The notes below the pieces were generated by a model. It searched no databases and was not told where the DNA came from. It worked only from the letters and a program-made list of their open reading frames with translations. From Mesodorylaimus sp. YZB2_4 (Eukaryota; Nematoda; Enoplea; Dorylaimida; Dorylaimidae): DNA of 64,000 nt. The position numbers were made by a program, and so were the translations under genes. Location: assembly GCA_030248295.1 (NCBI GenBank), contig JASANH010000048.1:1-64000 (forward strand), written 5' to 3'. Below, piece after piece: positions 55,899 through 64,000 of this stretch (the first letter of the stretch is position 1; each line of letters begins with the position of its first letter).

Positions 55899-57901
55899 TT
55901 AAGCTAAAAGAAGAGCATCTTGAATATGAAACTCACCACGATCCAACGGGAACGGGAGTTGAGCCAAGGTTGCCAGTAACCCTGGTGGCTCGGAACTGAC
56001 ACCATAGGCCACATTGGTGTCGGGATCAATCGGACCAAACAAGGCGGTGCGATGCTGAGACCAAGGGGTCAAATGCTCGGGTCGGAAAGAAGACGATCCG
56101 AACCCCATTGGAATAAGAAATCGAGAATTCGCAGACTTCCGTTGTTGAACAACAGATGCCGTGGTAGACGGAATCTGCTTGGGACGTGGAGACAGACCGT
56201 AGAGCAACCAAGACGCTTCCAAAGGCGCCATGGCTACCAGGCACGAAGCCATCGGAACAGGACCAGAGGAGCTACCCGCCGATGATCCCATGGCAGGGGC
56301 CGCAGCAGATCCAGACGAAGAGGCGGCAGCAGATGCAGACCGCGAAGACGCAGGGACAGCTGTGGCGGGCGTGGTCAATGGCGCTGGTACAGTCCCGGGG
56401 TCCCGACGGGAAGCGGGAAATTCAAATGTTGAACTGGAGGCATGTACACCCAGGGACGCTCCAGGACAGGAGGGCTAAAATTTGATGAAACGAAGAGCTT
56501 GGTAAATGTACAATTTGTCCGTGTCAATAGACGGGACAGGCGGGCGGCACAGGCGGCAGCAAAGGCTCGCCGCCCTACGTCTGAGGCGCCGATCGGGGAC
56601 GAATCGGGAAGCAGTTCCAGCAGGAGTCGGATCTGGTTCAAAAGGAGTAGGCACACTGATACCTTCAATGGACTCGTTTGACTTGACCAATAATTGTGGA
56701 TGCTAACGTTCCAATGGCTTGGTAGGGTCTAGGACACTCCGGATGATAACACCAGTGTTTCCTAAAATCTTCACTATTTCGTATGGTCCAAGCCAGTGAA
56801 GGCTAAGCTTGCGAGAGAGACCTTCTTTGTAGTGGTAATTAGGTTTTCTGACTCAATCACCAACTTTCAAAGAAAGAGGTCTCGATTTCTTGTCGAATTG
56901 CATCTTTTGATAAAGATGAGCAATCGCAAGATTTTCTCGAACCTTAGCTTCAATGCTTGCCATGCGGGCACGCAAGTGATCAACGTTGTCAGTCGTCGGA
57001 ATGTGTTCGGACGAAGGGCGAACCCATAAGACATCAATGGATGTAGGGGGCTCTCGGCCATGACACATAAGGTAGGGAGACACCTTAGTTGTCGAATGCG
57101 GTGTATGCCGATAGTGCATCATGATCAGTTCGAGACGGTTATCCCAATCCTTCTGATCAGGTTGCACATAGCAGGCCATAAAGAAGCCTATAAGTTTATT
57201 CAAATTCTCAACGTTACCATTGCACTGGGGATGGTACGTTGACGAATTCTTAATGGCAAACTCGTTGCACAGACGCAATACCAGTCTTGACAGGATATTC
57301 GATCCACGATCACTGAGCAAGACTTTCGGGAAACCATGATGGGCGATCAATCCACCGACGAGGAGTCGAGCAATACGCGGTGCTGTTTGATCAGGGACGG
57401 CGTATGCTTCGGCCCGTTTCGTGAAAATGCATATGATGACCACTACAAAATGGTTACCTCTGTTAGATACAGGGAAAGGTCCTTGTACATCCATTGCAAC
57501 AGTATCGAACGGGGCTGTTCGAGGGACTGTCTGCGATGGGGGACGTTCATACTGATTGGGCTGCTTAAATCTTGCACAAGTGCCACACTCAGAACACCAC
57601 TACCGCAAGTCTCGGTGCATAGAAGGCCGAAAGAACTTGCATCTAAGAGCTGCAAAAAGACGGCCAAACCCAGAGTGATTGACATCCCTATGGGCAGAAT
57701 CAGAGAAACCTGTGCAGAACTGCGGGGACGACTATGCGGTCGTGCAGCTCGGCTCCTTCGATAAGGCGACCAACGATGACGAAGAATCCCATCACCATCT
57801 AATAAATAGTCCTTCGCGATACGAGCCGAGCTCACAAGGAGTGGGTCGTATCCTTCTAGGCGACGAATGATCTGAAACAAGTACTCTTCATCACGCTGCA
57901 T
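55899..57901 (-). mobile_element. Gypsy-type integrase with C-terminal tail, degraded
   Basis: Minus strand. 57901-57500 holds the pre-integrase zinc-binding region, split between frames (MQRDEEYLFQIIRRLEGYD, then HRDVNHSGFG and a C-x2-C pair). 57494-56853 is the catalytic core. Shortly after comes NYHYKEGLSRKLSLHW with GPYEI, the usual integrase C-terminal beta barrel, in another frame. 56378-55899 is an Ala/Ser-rich to hydrophobic tail. Several frame changes make it non-functional. It is a different lineage from the 8-17 kb element. Confidence 0.8.
56853..57494 (-). CDS. Integrase catalytic core (Ty3/gypsy)
   Basis: MDVQGPFPVSNRGNHFVVV gives the first catalytic Asp. LLSDRGSNIL gives the second, with the conserved G-S. 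STYHPQCNGNVENLNKLIG gives the YHPQ-x-G block and the Glu, at D,D-35,E-like spacing. ELIMMHYRHTPHSTTKVSPYLM is the conserved region after the core. The frame stops at 56853, and the C-terminal barrel continues in another frame. No ATG-initiated complete integrase is present; it would have been part of a Pol polyprotein. Confidence 0.85.
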   Translation of the reverse strand: MDVQGPFPVSNRGNHFVVVIICIFTKRAEAYAVPDQTAPRIARLLVGGLIAHHGFPKVLLSDRGSNILSRLVLRLCNEFAIKNSSTYHPQCNGNVENLNKLIGFFMACYVQPDQKDWDNRLELIMMHYRHTPHSTTKVSPYLMCHGREPPTSIDVLWVRPSSEHIPTTDNVDHLRARMASIEAKVRENLAIAHLYQKMQFDKKSRPLSLKVGD

Positions 57902-58295
57902 TTTGTAAAGAAGTTTTCTTTAAGGGGCATCAGGGAATGCATCGGATGCTAAAGACGGAATGTCTAACTGAGTTTCAACCTGAGACTCAGGGTCGAGCTC
58001 GTCAATAAGTTCAAGATCATCCTGATCAGAATCGGAGTCAACGAACAGATTGTAATAGGCTTAACTGACAATTCTAGAGTAGCATCATTCGACTCGTTCT
58101 TGAATAAGCACTCGAGCTGGGTGCAGGAGAGTTGCGTGAGATAAACCCACGAACCCCACTGCAGAATCGAGGGCGCTATCGTAGTCGCTATCGTATTCTG
58201 GGACGGCAGGCAAATCGAGCTTACTAGTCATGTCGACCATGCTCATCAATCGCAGCCTACTACGTATGGTACATTCCCGCAATTTTACACTGTCC
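57549..58295 (-). repeat. Large inverted repeat, left arm (about 747 bp)
   Basis: Reverse-complement match to 62132-62894 with small indels. Boundaries are sharp at GGACAGTG on the inner side and CAGTAT on the outer side. It carries an acidic linker (SDSDQDDLELIDELDPES) and the integrase zinc-binding region. Also encodes KLDLPAVPEYDSDYDSALD in both arms. Confidence 0.85.
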
Positions 58296-58394
58296 TTTCA
58301 TTTCATTCCCGAAAAATAATAGAATATATCAATAAACAATGCATAGGAGTTCATACTTATGAAAGAAAATAAGAATTCTTTCAGAAGTCAAAAA

Positions 58395-58485
58395 GAACTG
58401 AGTTTGGTAGGGTTCGAACCATCGTCCACAGTAGCCCAATAGCAGAATCTGCGCGTCAAAAGTCCTCTCTGCGCCACAGAGCTCA
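58395..58485 (-). repeat. tRNA-like sequence (SINE head or tRNA pseudogene)
   Basis: The minus strand has an A-box-like TGGCGCAGAGAGG and, about 50 nt later, a perfect B-box GGTTCGAACC (plus strand 58411-58420). The acceptor and T stems pair poorly and no convincing cloverleaf is seen, so it is a pol III promoter-bearing, tRNA-derived SINE or decayed tRNA. It interrupts the gypsy pol fragment that reads up to about 58495. Confidence 0.5.
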
Positions 58486-58578
58486 TACATTTCTGGCAGA
58501 ACCCAGAAGACAAGCGGTTTTTGACCAGGAGATCGTCCTTCATGATGTAACGAGGTTTCTCCAACAAAAACTGACGCG

Positions 58579-59069
58579 CTAAATGTTCGTCTTTTTAGAA
58601 AATACCAGCTTCCACGAACTCAATCCTGGCTTTAAGCATACTATCATTACGTTGCTGCAAGGCCAAATCCAAAGGCCAAATATGTCCAGTTGAGCATGTT
58701 CCTCCCATACATTCAAATCGACTTGTGAGACTTCTCTTTCTATTGCTGCCATGGTGCTATCTAAGCTAGCTCTCGACAGGGCATCTACATTCGCATGTTT
58801 CTTTCCCGGCCGGCACCGAATGTCAAAATGCATCCCAGTCAAGTTGGCACTCCATCTCGCAAAACGGCCTTCATGGCTTTTGTTCTTGAAAATCGACACG
58901 AGGGGCAAGTTATTACTGTACACTTCTGTCCATAAATATAGGGACGGAATAACTTCACGGCCCAATATAGTCCCAGTCCTTCCAGTTCTGTGACAGGATA
59001 TCTCGTTTCACTGGACAACAAGGTCCTGCTAGCATATGCTACTGGGTGTTCCAGTCCCTTCTCGTCCAT
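58579..59069 (-). pseudogene. Gypsy RNase H fragment in two frames
   Basis: One frame reads KGLEHPVAYASRTL and ETRYPVTELEGLGLYWAVK (catalytic Glu). A second frame then reads LVSIFKNKSHEGRFARW and CRPGKKHANVDALSR, the conserved RNase H end. The shift between them lies near 58900. Confidence 0.7.
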
Positions 59070-59833
59070 CTGGGATAAGATTGCCCTAGGCCTTTTCTGC
59101 TAGCGTCTGTCGAGATTATGAATGGCTTCTGAAAGTCGGGATAAGCCAAGATTGGCGCTGTCGTCATATGATGCTTCAAGCTATCAAATGCTCTGTGCGC
59201 CTTCTCCTCCCACACGAATGGGGCACTCTCCTTGGTTAGCTCAAATAATGGCCCGGCTGTCTGCGAAAAATTTTTGATAAAACGTCTATAAAACGTACAC
59301 ATGCCCAAAAATCGGCGTACTGCCTTACGATCTCGTGGGACTGGCATGTCCCGTACTGCTCGCACTTTACTGTCATCTGTCTTCAGACCTACCGCTGATA
59401 TAATGTGCCCCAAAAATGGTATTTCTTCTCGTAAAAAGTGGCACTTTGGAAGCTTTAGCCGAAGCTTCACTTTATGGAGACGTTCCAACACCGCTTGCAG
59501 GCGTTCCTGATTGACTTGAAAATTTGGTGCAAAAATCAAAATATCATCCAGATAGGCTAAGCACCTTTTATACGTCAGGTCTGCTAAAATCGCGTTTATA
59601 AGTCTTTGGAAAACAGCTGGTGAATTCGTAAGCCCAAAAGGTAAAACCTTGAATTGGTAGAGACCCCCTCCAGGGACACGAAATGCTGTCTTCTCTTTAT
59701 CACCTTCCTTCATCTTCATCTGCCAGTATCCCGAGATAAGGTCTAGACTTAAAAAGAATTTTGCTCCAGCAATTGAATCAATCAGATCATCTTTTTGGTG
59801 GTTATGGGTGTTCTTCCCGTACTGTGATGGCAT
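59039..59833 (-). CDS. Gypsy reverse transcriptase fragment
   Basis: Contains FFLSLDLISGYWQMKM (first catalytic Asp), FGLTNSPAVFQRLIN, the YLDD box (CLAYLDDILIFAPN), FLGHIISAVGL, FLGMCTFYRRFI and the start of RNase H with STDAS. The preceding RT finger (SGEYRFAIDYRAVNAI) lies in another frame around 59890-59820. Separated from RNase H by a frameshift near 59060. Confidence 0.85.
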   Translation of the reverse strand: MPSQYGKNTHNHQKDDLIDSIAGAKFFLSLDLISGYWQMKMKEGDKEKTAFRVPGGGLYQFKVLPFGLTNSPAVFQRLINAILADLTYKRCLAYLDDILIFAPNFQVNQERLQAVLERLHKVKLRLKLPKCHFLREEIPFLGHIISAVGLKTDDSKVRAVRDMPVPRDRKAVRRFLGMCTFYRRFIKNFSQTAGPLFELTKESAPFVWEEKAHRAFDSLKHHMTTAPILAYPDFQKPFIISTDASRKGLGQSYPRWTRRDWNTQ

Positions 59834-60077
59834 TCACTGCCCGATAATCGATGGCGAAACGATACTCGCCCGATTTCTTACGTACTAAGCATCCTCTACT
59901 TGCTCTCCCATTTTCATCTCTCGAACCATCTTTTCTACCACTTCTCTCTGTTTAAAATGGCAGTCTTCCAGGTGGGATATAAACTGGCGGATAATTTCCT
60001 GTGTTGATTGCATGTTCAATTTCGATATTGGCTGGTTCCAACTCCAACGTGCTAGAGGCGAAAATACCCTTCTTTGC

Positions 60078-60698
60078 TTATGATTTCAGAAAATCCCTGA
60101 ACTGCTGTTTCTCGGAATGGTTCACTAGTGGAATATCAATTTTCATGTCCTCTATGTATTTCTCTGGATCTTCTTTCTTATCTGGTCTATTGTTCAGGTA
60201 CATGTCCGTTGGTACAGATCGTGCGACTTCTTTAACATAACCCAACAATGTACCAGCAGCTAACTGCACTGGATTCTGAGATCCGTTCATGACTTGTACT
60301 GGGATTCGCCCCTGTTGAATTCTTCCTACACCGTGTGCTACTAATAGGCACGTGTCCTGAGTAAGAAGTTCGTAGTTGGCTTTCAAACAGACTGTTCTAT
60401 CTTCGCTCTGGGTTTCACGACCACAGACGAATTTTTCTGTGGGAGGGGGATTGGTAACCGTCTCTGCTACGCAAATAGCGTTCTGTATTTGAGGCTGCGC
60501 CTGACGTTTCGTATCCTGTATTTCCTGGCATGCGATCACGGCTACACTGATTGACATACGATGTGATAAGTCAAACTGGATTTTTCCCAACTTAGCTATC
60601 AGGTCGCGTCCAATGACCATTGGCATAAGCAAACCTTCTAGTACCAGAAAACAATACAAAAGTGTTCGGCTGAACAAATTGACTATACATATGACCAT
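60078..60698 (-). pseudogene. Gypsy protease end and protease-RT linker
   Basis: GLLMPMVIGRDLIAKLGKI is the C-terminal signature of gypsy proteases (a G-x-D-L block). RIPVQVMNGSQNPVQLAAGT is the linker strand common before RT in this family. The active-site DTG/DSG segment is missing upstream, so the element is truncated or frameshifted at its 5' side. Confidence 0.6.
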
Positions 60699-60862
60699 GT
60701 ACTTGGGTGAAAATGCACTCCCATGTCACGCCCCTTGACAATTACCACCAGAAAATGATAAGGAAGACGAAGAATTTTTTGGATTCAGGCAACACGACGT
60801 CGACGCTGGGACCTCCATCAGTCCCACAGGAAATAAAGCAACAGGTACCACAGGAGCTTTAA

Positions 60863-61111
60863 GTGCCGGAGCAGTCGGCAGAGCAGACATCGCCCACACC
60901 AGTCATGCAAGCACGATTGATGCAGCAGCAGGAGGAAATAGGTCGAGGTGTGTCACCAGAGTTTCAGACGCCACCAACGTCGCCGATCAAGAGTGGAGAG
61001 CCAGTTGCAGCAAAGTTACCGTCGCCATTATCTGTTCGTCCCACGTCAGCAGTGCAGGGCTTGTCAAGAGTCTCATGGTACGGGATACACCAGAGTTGTG
61101 GACGGAGGTAA
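60863..61111 (+). other. Plus-strand Pro/Gln-rich open frame, status unclear
   Basis: Reads PEQSAEQTSPTPVMQARLMQ and PEFQTPPTSPIKSG, low-complexity composition like the tail of a retroelement integrase or gag on the plus strand. No catalytic domain. It may belong to the same plus-strand element as 62.1-62.9 kb. Confidence 0.25.
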
Positions 61112-61867
61112 ATATAGTCTTGATAGCCTGGTCGCAGGCGCATGCCTTGGTTTTTTCCCTCGGAAGGGTAGGCACTGGGCCCCTGCCCGTTTATGAGGTA
61201 ACACGTTACTGAAGGCACAGAATCGTTTTCTCGTCGCTCCCATGGCCCACCCTTCTCCTAGGAACCCAGCATTACGTACACGGCATCGATCAATACAAGC
61301 AATGACACGCCATACACATGTTGCCACGATCAAGATCACTCTGGATGTCACACCGACGATCGCAAGTTGCCCAATGGTCGACGGCAGAGTTGGAGCTCGA
61401 TCCATCGTTTCGTTTGGCCACGTAGATTCAGTCTTGTCTGTATTCGCTGCTTGACTGCTTAGGTTCTCATCGTGACGCACCAACGAGTTGGGACTTGAGC
61501 TTCGATACCTGAAAAGCAAGCTACAAGTTAGGAGCGACGAGGGAGCGGAAGAGACCAAACTCACCTCACCGAGTCCTTCATTGTCGACTAGCGCGTTGGA
61601 GATCAATCCAGCGAGACCATACTCATCCGCCATGTGCCACTTGCATCGGAAGTCGGGCCTGAAAGTCAAGGCACTAGAAGTCAGTCAGCTGAGTAAGCCA
61701 TGCTTGCCCCTGGTCTCGTCCATCGCCCGTTGTATTCGACTTTCGATCCGATTGCCGCTTCGTCGATTCTTCTTTCTTGCGTGACTTTGGCCTGATCGGG
61801 AGACCAGTTTCCAGCTGCACCGCGGGGAGGTCGTCACATCGCAGCCATTCCGATACACAGACCCATC

Positions 61868-62030
61868 TGGCGTTGGCCACAAGACCAACATTCGTGGGCG
61901 ACTGCAACGAGACCAGCCGGCGTGGGCAACAAGACCCACATTCGCTGGCAACTGGCTCACTGGCGATGGCAACGGACTGACAGGCGTGGGCAACGAGACC
62001 CACATTTGTGCAGCCAAGACCATCATTCGT
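61868..62030 (+). repeat. Three-copy imperfect tandem repeat
   Basis: GGCGT(T/G)GGC(C/A)ACAAGACC(C/A)ACATTCG-like units at about 61871, 61921 and 61983, with related spacers (GGCGACTGCAACG, GGCGATGGCAACGG). It lies just before the right inverted-repeat arm, perhaps in the leader of a retroelement. Confidence 0.5.
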
Positions 62031-62131
62031 GAACGAGCAGTCAATCGGAATGACGAGGTACGGCCAGCAGTGCGCTTATATGTTTCGGCCGCGAGACAGT
62101 GTAAAGTGTCAACAGTGCAGTGGACCAGCGA

Positions 62132-62894
62132 GGACAGTGTAAAATTGCGGGAATGTACCATAAGTAGTAGGCTGCGATTGATGAGCATGGTCGACGTGAC
62201 TAATAAGCTCGATTTGCCTGCCGTCCCAGAATACGATAGCGACTACGATAGCGCCCTCGATTCTGCAGTAAGGAAGGGTTCGTGGGTTTATCTCACGTAA
62301 CTCTCCTGCACCCAGCTCGAGTGCTTATTCAAGAACGAGTCGAATGATGCTACTCTAGAATTGTCTTAAGCCTGATTACAATCTGTTCGTTGACTCCGAT
62401 TCTGATCAGGATGATCTTGAACTTATTGACGAACTCGACCCTGAGTCTCAGGTTGAAACTCAGTTAGACATTCCGTCTTTAGCATCCGATGCATTCCCTG
62501 ATGCCCCTTCAAGAAAACTTCTTTACAAAATGCAGCGTGATGAAGAGTACTTGTTTCAGATCATTCGTCGCCTAGAAGGATACGACGCACTCCCTGTGAG
62601 ATCGGCTCGTATCGCGAAGGATTATTTTTTAGATGGTGATTGGATTCTTATTCATCGTTGCTCTCATCATGGTCGCCTTATCGAAGGAGCCGAGCTGCAC
62701 GACCGCATAGTCGTCCCCGCAGTTCTGCACAGGTTTCTCTGATTCTGCCCATAGGGATGTCAATCACTCTGGGTTTGGCCGTCTTTTTGCAGCTCTTAGA
62801 TGCAAGTTCTTTTGGCCTTCTATGCACCGAGACTTGCGGTAGTGGTGTTCTGAGTTTGACACTTGAGCAAGATTCAAGCAGCCCCATCAGTATT
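62132..62894 (+). repeat. Large inverted repeat, right arm (about 763 bp)
   Basis: Mirror copy of 57549-58295. A short insertion near 62655-62665 (GCTCTCATCAT) is absent from the left arm. The two arms enclose about 3.8 kb holding the tRNA-like insertion and the protease-RT-RNase H fragment. Confidence 0.85.
62370..62890 (+). pseudogene. Gypsy pre-integrase linker and zinc-binding fragment
   Basis: Plus-strand acidic linker, then MQRDEEYLFQIIRRLEGYD, EGAELHDRIVVPAVLHRF and, after a frame change, HRDVNHSGFG with Cys residues of the HHCC zinc finger. It ends at the repeat boundary before any DDE core, so it is truncated. Confidence 0.6.
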
Positions 62895-63160
62895 ATGTAT
62901 ATCAAGTGCATGTATTTGCTTCGGTGAAGAAGGAGTAAAATGATGATAATGGCATTCTGTCGTCCCTTTTTGGCCTCAATGGTAAAAAGGGCCGACAGAA
63001 TTTTAGTTCAGCTGGAAAAGAACAATTTTTACGGCTCGAGAGAGCTAACGGAAGATGCCACAATCTCAAGACGTCCAAAAAGTTGCTCTAGAAAGATCAG
63101 CTCAAAATTGCCATAGATCAAGGGAAAGTGCCCTCCGCCTGACAGCGCTGCTGGGAAATA

Positions 63161-63210
63161 AAGACACCAGGTAGGGTCTCAAACTTACTGTATGACTGCC
63201 TGGTGTCCTT
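63161..63210. repeat. Inverted repeat hairpin
   Basis: AAGACACCAGGTAG pairs with CTGCCTGGTGTCCTT across a loop of about 20 nt, with a single bulge. Perhaps the end of a small foldback element; nothing similar seen nearby. Confidence 0.45.
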
Positions 63211-63467
63211 GTGTGGTATACCAAGCTGACTGTGAAATGACTCAGGAATATCCTAGGATGTAGGACATGCCTTGGGATTTAGAACTGTAAAACTGCCTCC
63301 AGATCCCCACTCAGGAAGGCAGGAGCTTAAAATGTTTTTACCAACATTTCACTAAATTTACTTTCTTTTGCTGTTAGAATACTCTGACCGGCTGCAAGAA
63401 ATTCTGACCTGACTCTGACCTTGCCCGACCCTTCAAAAAATTTTTCTGAGCTTGACCCTGACTTTGA

Positions 63468-63950
63468 CTAAGGGTCGGTCAATCGGGGTTTTGGGTCGGT
63501 CAATCGGACAATTCTGACCTTGACCTCAAGGTCATTTCCAAACACTACCTCACACGCAACTGTGAACCGACCCACTTTCATGTCTTCCGCTAACACCTTC
63601 TCCTCGGTGGTCGCGTTAGCTATCAATATAGGTACCACGCCATCTCCTTTCAGCTTCACGACATATCGCGCCATCCACACTGCATTCCTGGTATGGAACT
63701 CCCAACCAGGCTCCACTACTCCTTCATCAGCTAACGGCGTAAACGGCAACGCACTCAACTGCGCCTCCACAATCACCTGACAAGGCGGTGGTATCCGAAT
63801 CTCCTGACATAAGAAAACCATACAATCGTTTCTCACTGCTGCAACTATGCCTTCTTTCCCTTGCTCATACGACAAAGCTGCGCAATATCGAAACCGAGCA
63901 CCATTAAAAGCTCCCAAAAAATCTGTGCCTAAAGTAGCAGGAATTCCACC
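63468..63950 (-). pseudogene. Gypsy protease end and protease-RT linker at window edge
   Basis: Minus-strand open frame beginning after an in-frame TAA at 63951-63953. ATLGTDFLGAFNGARFRY is like the C-terminal part of a gypsy protease, and PPPCQVIVEAQLSALPF is the usual linker strand. Its sequence differs from the 60 kb fragment, so it is another family or a distant copy. RT is not present downstream in this window. Confidence 0.55.
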
Positions 63951-64000
63951 TTACGATGGTGTCACCAGCACCACGTGTTTCTCGGCCACGATGTCTCCTA

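Larger units (their letters stand above)
58496..60720 (-). mobile_element. Gypsy protease-RT-RNase H fragment, degraded
   Basis: Minus strand order: end of protease and linker (60698-60078, VIGRDLIAKLGKIQFDL; QGRIPVQVMNGSQNPVQL), RT (59890-59039) and RNase H (59069-58579), then pre-integrase linker to about 58495 where a tRNA-like insertion starts. Every module is in a different frame, so it is dead. The 55.9-57.9 kb integrase could be its lost 3' part or come from another copy. Confidence 0.8.

Noticed and set aside
56853-57494. Assigning this integrase to the 8-17 kb element
   Set aside because: It lies 40 kb away in a different gypsy lineage with its own linker and tail; no sequence link to the dUTPase/exonuclease element.

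Overview
The window is animal nuclear DNA of intermediate GC with spliced genes, short introns (often 47-75 nt, GT..AG) and much retroelement debris. Two near-intronless 7TM receptors resemble the chemoreceptor families expanded in nematodes (one Sra/Srab/Sre-like, one Srx/Srsx-like), and there is a DEG/ENaC-like fragment and a secreted C-type lectin/PAN protein. A nematode or another small ecdysozoan is my best guess, but this is inference from gene content only.

Layout. 0.85-6.0 kb (+): a multi-exon adhesion-type (class B2) GPCR with signal peptide, C-type lectin domain, very long Thr/Ser/Pro mucin stalk and 7TM module; the exon phases I worked out close at both ends. 8.39-16.95 kb (-): a Ty3/gypsy-like retroelement with gag, zinc knuckle, protease, RT and RNase H, followed not by an integrase but by a dUTPase-like region and a putative RNase D/DEDDy-type exonuclease ORF. 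It is bounded by identical 19-bp palindromic sequences, with a primer-binding-site-like motif beside the right one. 17.2-18.0 kb (-): 3' end of a non-LTR retrotransposon. 18.5-19.7 kb (-): Sra-like GPCR. 21.3-21.9 kb (+): small single-pass membrane protein with a Lys-rich tail. 22.5-23.8 kb (+): long orphan ORF of doubtful status. 25.9-43.9 kb (+): RAPGEF1/C3G, the guanine nucleotide exchange factor for Rap GTPases; thirteen exons join in frame to exactly 1,566 codons plus stop. A membrane-hairpin protein gene (30.3-31.4 kb) lies in its first long intron. 47.1-47.6 kb (+): orphan DEG/ENaC-like TM2 exon. 48.3-49.3 kb (-): Srx-like GPCR. 52.3-54.3 kb (-): secreted CTLD-PAN protein in three exons (286 codons plus stop).

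55-64 kb is a retroelement graveyard. It holds a gypsy integrase with C-terminal tail, an inverted pair of about 750-bp repeats (57.55-58.30 and 62.13-62.89 kb) flanking a broken protease-RT-RNase H block from another copy, a tRNA-like (SINE-like) insertion, and part of a further gypsy pol at the right edge.

The cellular genes point to surface sensing and signalling (two chemoreceptor-like GPCRs, an adhesion GPCR, an ion-channel fragment, secreted lectin, RAPGEF1), but nothing indicates that they act as a unit. The best candidate for something new is the integrase-less dUTPase/exonuclease retroelement, followed by the lectin-mucin-adhesion GPCR architecture.
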